Both the position numbers and the translations under genes were made by a program. A stretch of 64,000 nucleotides of DNA from Favolaschia claudopus (lineage: Eukaryota > Basidiomycota > Agaricomycetes > Agaricales > Mycenaceae). The notes below the pieces were generated by a model, which was not told where the DNA came from, ran no database searches, and worked only from the letters and a program-made list of their open reading frames with translations. Of this stretch, positions 59,580 through 64,000 are shown piece after piece. Location: the NCBI GenBank assembly GCA_037176885.1, contig JAWWNJ010000041.1, positions 558,001 to 622,000 on the forward strand. The letters run 5' to 3'. The number at the start of each line of letters is the position of its first letter. The first letter of the stretch is position 1.

Positions 59580-60422
59580 ATGAGCGGACACCACTATTAT
59601 TCTCACTCGTCCGGCTCGGGTAACACTCCCCGCCGCAACTACAGCTCTTTGAGCAATGCAGGTGAAATCTATCCCTTCTTCGAGTAGGCCGATTTCATAA
59701 ACGCGCTTCCAGTTCCCACCAATCACCCTCCGAGCTCCTCGTCGGGTTATTACAGCGGATATTCTCAGTCCCAGCCGAATTCCGGGTATCCTGCCTCTCA
59801 AGCATACCCGCAAGGATACGGCACCGACGCGTATGGTAGCCATGCACCAGGCTACAGTCACGCACCGACCACGCAGTATCCCGCCACGCCGTATACCTCG
59901 AACACCCAGTACCCCGGTTACACTGTCGCGCCGAACATGCCCTATAACACATCTCACCAACCAATCTACGCATCCCCCATCCCACCATACACAACCACCC
60001 AACACGGAGCATACGCCTCGTCATCGTACTCCAGCTCGGGCCCTCCCCCCGACCCCGGAATGAGTGTGAAACAGTGCTACAACTGCGGGAAACTCAGCAC
60101 GCCGCTTTGGCGTCGCGATCCCGTCACCCAAAGGACGCTTTGCAATGCGTGTGGGCTGTATCAGCAGCAGCGCCGCGAACCGCGACCGCAGGCGCTCATT
60201 GACGCGGACAACGACGAGGGGGAGGAGCCGCCGCCTATGGTCGGAGATGGGCCGCAGTGCAGCCACTGTGGAACGCGCAAGACGAGCGTTTGGCGACGAA
60301 ACAAGGACGGGGATCAAGTTTGTAATGCATGTGGGGTGTATTACCGCGTCAATGGGAGAGAGAGGCCGTTATCGATGCCGCAGAGCAAGGTGAAGCCTAG
60401 GGCAAAGCATACGCCGCTTTGA
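59580..60422 (+). CDS. GATA-type transcription factor with two zinc fingers
   Basis: Predicted nuclear regulator binding GATA sites. ATG 59580 (MSGHHYYSHSSGSGNTPRRN) begins a Tyr/Ser/Pro/Gln-rich disordered region. A 51-nt intron (about 59663-59713) joins NA to VPTNHPPSSSSGYYSG, continuing SQSQPNSGYPASQAYPQGYG. Finger 1 is CYNCGKLSTPLWRRDPVTQR then TLCNACGLYQQQRREPRP (18 residues between Cys pairs). Finger 2 is CSHCGTRKTSVWRRNKDGDQ then VCNACGVYYRVNGRERP (17 residues). The gene ends RAKHTPL at 60422. The frame is open upstream with an in-frame ATG at 59373, so the protein could be 69 residues longer. Two-finger GATA proteins in fungi act in nitrogen, iron or development control; which one applies is not readable here. 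Confidence 0.85.
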
Positions 60423-61249
60423 TGAGTACAGAATCATCCAAGTCGCTTTCGCTTTCTTGCGCGGAATGCTTTTAGATAACAATAGTCGTTCGAATCCTTT
60501 AGCCCGATAACCTTGTCTGTTGAACTCTCTCTCAGCTGCACTACCACCTAGAATATACTTATATCCTCGTAATGTGTAATCAGAGATTCGTCGGATTCTT
60601 TCCCGTGTTTCCAATCGTCGTTCAAGTTGATACAACGGTATGACTTTCGAATCGAGATCCTTAGAAAAGTAGAGTTTTGAAGACATTCAAATCTCTCCGT
60701 TCCCTCGCTTGTATGAATTTGTTCGCGTCACGCCACTCTTCGGGCCCGTGCACGCGTTGATCGCGTAAGATCACATCACGGGACTTGGGCGTCACGTCAC
60801 ACTTCTTCTTCTTCCTCCCCCTTCGCCACCGATGCCGGGGCTCAAATGCCACGCTCTACACGAGGGCTCCAGCTACTCGAACTCCGTACCCCTGACAGGC
60901 TGCCGCATAGCCCTCCCTGGTTTCGTCTCCGACATAAGTAAGTAAGGTAGGCTGAAATCGCGGAAAATATATCAATACAAATTTCCACCAAGACAACTTC
61001 ATTCAAGCATTGGGCCTTATGTTTGATGAATCCGATGGTATGTGCACGAGAAGAAAAAACGATCATAATATCACCCTAGAGTTTGGCACCAAAACTTCGC
61101 TGACTTCGATATGGCTTCGACCTTCCGGCATTGAGCTCAACCGACTTTCCGGTGTGGTGTCCCGCACACCGATCTCTTTATTATGGTGGACTCTCCGCGG
61201 AGGTTCACTCTCCACCCGCTCGATAAGCCTCTCTGCAACAGTGCAGTAT
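60423..61249. other. Intergenic, no gene seen
   Basis: 830 bases of 3' flank of the GATA gene. The plus-strand frame 61010-61366 lies opposite the uncertain minus-strand gene and is not called. Confidence 0.4.
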
Positions 61250-62009
61250 TCAGGACCCATATGGGCCATACCTCTTGACTCGATTTCGCTGGAGCTCCTT
61301 AGGAATGACACACGCAGCATTGAAAATGCAAGTGGTTTGCGGAAAGAGCAATTTTCCATTCTCTAGTGAAGCCCTTTCTTGCAACTCTGGTAAGTGACTC
61401 GCGACTATCTGATAACTTGTGGTCCTGATATGCACTCGTAGATGAACGTACCATTTCTTTGTTGACGCTTCCGGTGAGTATCCAGGTGTACTAATTCCTC
61501 GGCCATGTCGAGTTCCTCTGTCTTGGGTGGTGTATCGTAACCTCGACTGTCCGTGAAAGCGCTAACGTGGCCATTGACGATAGGTAGTTCACCAACGTGG
61601 GCAGTGCGGGACGTTAAGCGGAGATGCATCCCCTTCTTCAGCATATTTGCGCACTGTCCCTTCGTCACTCGCCGCAGTTTCTTCTGCTTGTTTAAGATCG
61701 CGAACTGCATACGATATGGTATGAATTTCATCCAGTGAGCCACCCATCCAGTTTTTAATCCATCAGGAACAGCTGAACATACAAAACGCGGAGTCGACCC
61801 ACCCGGGCGACGCTCTCGTTCACCATCGTTCTCGGCCTCAAGCCATTCTCTTCGTTGCTCCTGGAGTCCGCCTTGAAATCCCGAGATCTTCTAACGCCGC
61901 TACAAGCATTCACATCGATCTTATCAACGCAAATTCTCATCCCAGTACTTCGCATCCAATCCCATCTGTCGGTGTCGAATGCCATACCATTCTGACGGAA
62001 AATATGCAC
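61250..62009 (-). CDS. Possible gene of unknown function
   Basis: Minus-strand frames link over plausible introns. MAFDTDRWDWMRSTGMRICV and RSRDFKADSRSNEENGLRPR lead to MVNESVARVG. After an intron comes FAILNKQKKLRRVTKGQCAN, then MLKKGMHLRLTSRTAHVGEL, HVSAFTDSRGYDTPPKTEEL and DMAEELVHLDTHRKRQQRN. A 70-nt GTACGT...TTACCAG intron leads to ELQERASLENGKLLF and CIFNAACVIPKELQRNRVKR, ending at 61250. The product would be basic and soluble. No domain is recognised. The start (62009, 61988 or a later ATG) and the first intron are guesses. The opposite strand has no better reading. Confidence 0.35.
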
Positions 62010-62101
62010 AGCCGTCGCTCACAGCCTTATACACTCTTGTGCAGGTGCCCAGGCTGTGTGTTCTCTCCCTGGTGCACCAGCTTGCTCTTGGCATACAGCT
62101 T

Positions 62102-63876
62102 ATGGTTTCAGCGGAGATTCGGTAAGTTTATCAATCCCACCGAATTGGACGAAAAAGCTCAACTCAATTCAATTGTAAAGCCCGGCCCCTGACTCCGCTT
62201 TATGGGCCGACAGAGCACTCGCAGCCGCCGCAGGTAATGAGATATTGCAATTTCAAGTTTCCCTGAACCATTGCTCATAGGTCTTTTCGCAGTCATCTAC
62301 GTCTACGACGTGATACTGACGTTCCCGAGCGAGATTGATTTCTACGGTGGTAAACCTCGGATACGGACGCTCGCTATGTTCGTTCCGCTGCGCTATATCC
62401 CGCTCCTTTATCAGCTTGCAGTGGTAGTAGCGCTCATATATGATGAGTGGACTGGAGATGTAAGGGGTTCGCTTTTTTTCAATGTCGGGGTTGACAAATC
62501 TGAATTCTTTCTACTTCAACAGAGGTAAACTGGATATTTGTTTTCAAGGTTTGATCAATTTCTCGTCCACAGTTGTTCGAATTTCGATGCCATTGTTCTG
62601 GCCCTCGATTCAGCATTCCAAATGTGCTACGTTTGTACGTTGTGTCGTTCCTTTGTAGTTCCTTCCCGACTGAACACAACAAGCGGTGATCTCATTCAGA
62701 GTCAAAGTCATATCGAACTGGATGATTGCCATTGGGATTGCATTGCTCGGCTACTCTCCGCCTATACTCAGCATTGCGGTCGCAAATCCATCTGCTTTCG
62801 CTCGATGCCGCATATTAAGCTCTTCGCCGACAGCGAGGTATGTTCAATTTTATATTGTATTTGATCAAGGAAAAATTGTTTGGCAGAGTCAGTGAGTTAG
62901 ACAATGTATTTGATATAGGCCAAGCTTTGAATCAGCCCAAAGTACTCTTCGTCCCTTGTATGCGATCTGTATTCGACGCTTGCGCCGCGCTTCTTCTGCT
63001 GTGGAAATTCTGGCAACATTGGAAGATGGAGACCCTCAGGCGCTCTGCGTTGATATCTTTTCTGATCACTGAAGGTGGGTTTCAGTCATACCTCAGGAGC
63101 GCATTAATAGCACACCTCCGTTTCAGAAATCAAAGATATCATGTAAGTGTCAAATTCATTCGTATCACAATAAAAGGACAACCCATACAGATTAATTTTT
63201 GGCATCATGGCTATGGAAGCTGTTTTCATCCAGGTTCGAATATCATCTGGGCAACAATGAATAGCTCACGAATAGGGCAGAATCATTTCGTTTCCTTTAG
63301 ATTCCATCCGTAAGTCTGCGATTGACTGAAAAAAGAATCCAACACATTACTCCACAGGCACGAACGCACGCGAGAAATTTCATCGTTCCGTTCGTTGACT
63401 CGTATGTTCAGATTGTATCTCAACGATCTTTCTTGGTGGATCTCACGAGATGAATTAACCGCTAGGATGACTGCGTCGCTGGCCACAAGGTTTATTTTGG
63501 AACTTCACGAACGTGGCAGACTTGAGAAGGAAGATACCTTGACCATTTTCAAGAGCTCCAAAAGTGATTCTCCACGGTCAAGTGTGGTAAGCAGCAAGTG
63601 TCTTCAAGATTCCTGACTCTAATGCATGATTCCCAGGGGTCGTCGATACCACATGTCTTTGAACCGGACATTGCTTCTCCACTACGAAAAGAGGCAGGTT
63701 CTTCCATGCAATTTGCTCCGATGCTGACCCACCTCCAGAAGACCAAGCCCGATGCAGTTGATTCAACCCGTACATTGAATCGTGCTTGGTATCGTATTTG
63801 GAGTGTCGATATTGACCCCCCCACGTATCGAGAGCGGGAGGAATGCTCGGCCTTTCCTTCCTGCAGGTTACCGTAA
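62102..63876 (+). CDS. DUF6533-domain multi-pass membrane protein
   Basis: Spliced start at ATG 62102 (MVSAEIR), a 59-nt intron (62120-62178), PAPDSALWADRALAAAA, then a 47-nt intron (to 62280) and GLFAVIYVYDVILTFPSEID, FYGGKPRIRTLAMFVPLRYI and PLLYQLAVVVALIYDEWTGD. This is the DUF6533 pattern (helix, D-x-x-LTF-x-E-I, W/R-rich loop, helix) that opens a family of seven-helix agaricomycete proteins. Further hydrophobic exons are seen around 62579-62635, 62700-62835 (VISNWMIAIGIALLGYSPPI), 62940-63070 (CMRSVFDACAALLLLWKFWQ) and 63050-63080. The cytosolic C-terminal tail is TARMTASLATRFILELHERG with GSSIPHVFEPDIAS, ending at TAA 63874-63876. Exon borders in the middle are uncertain. Role unknown; a receptor-like function is often proposed but unproved. 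Confidence 0.65.
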
Positions 63877-64000
63877 ACTATTGAGATGTATTCATCCAAA
63901 CCAAATAGAGCACAGAGGTAACGCCCTGAAGAGGACGTAAGATGTCTTTTGACACTCGAATTTCATACAACCGGGTACCAGCATGTGTGCAATTTTAGGA
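63877..64000. other. Window end, 3' flank
   Basis: 124 bases after the membrane-protein gene; nothing recognised. Confidence 0.5.

Overview
The window reads as nuclear DNA of a filamentous basidiomycete, most probably an agaricomycete. Genes are split by many introns of about 45-75 nt with GT..AG ends. Several families typical of mushroom-forming fungi are present (F-box/LRR proteins, DUF6533 seven-helix proteins, DUF6593, DUF6699, secreted PLC-like phosphodiesterases, GPI-anchored alginate-lyase-fold proteins), and the one tRNA gene carries a eukaryotic-type anticodon-loop intron. No prokaryotic, plasmid, phage or CRISPR signature was seen.

Layout. 83-4648: a secreted type-B carboxylesterase whose seventh intron holds a ~2 kb inverted-repeat element. 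4831-6482: an F-box protein with an apparent frameshift. 7319-8788: secreted PLC-like phosphodiesterase. 9060-9890: conserved hypothetical. 11426-13464: GPI-anchored alginate-lyase-like protein. 14204-16039: MRH/ATG27-type membrane protein. 16599-17824: F-box/LRR. 18877-19568: cupin. 20255-21182 (-): dual-specificity phosphatase. 22553-23581 (-): small secreted protein. 24453-25256: an 804-bp transposon-like element with a 6-bp target duplication. 25470-26669 (-): METTL21/Efm-like methyltransferase. 27230-28842: L-rhamnonate dehydratase. 29234-29530: small ORF. 29916-32043: WD40 protein. 32968-37039: Zn2Cys6 transcription factor broken near its 3' end by two tandem copies of a ~928-bp element. 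37144-38022: DUF6593. 38050-39083 (-): alpha/beta hydrolase. 39746-39830 (-): tRNA-Phe. 40131-41244: RING protein with a C-terminal membrane anchor. 41814-42548 (-): second cupin, with a foldback MITE 52 bp upstream of its ATG. 44091-46217 (-): two DUF6699 paralogues. 49078-49775 (-): small secreted lectin-like protein. 50425-51379 (-): pirin. 51788-56457 (-): two F-box paralogues separated by a composite repeat element with a broken ORF. 59580-60422: two-finger GATA factor. 61250-62009 (-): uncertain gene. 62102-63876: DUF6533 membrane protein.

There is no obvious single pathway cluster. The genes form an ordinary gene-dense fungal neighbourhood with local duplications (cupins, DUF6699, F-box). 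It is unusually rich in short non-autonomous DNA elements, several sitting inside or directly beside genes. The most striking signals are: the tandem element pair inside the Zn2Cys6 gene, with a clean 8-bp target duplication that lets the pre-insertion reading frame be inferred; the inverted-repeat element inside the esterase intron whose terminal repeat appears to supply the splice acceptor and some codons; and the 804-bp element whose ends are built from eleven copies of a GTGTCGC motif.
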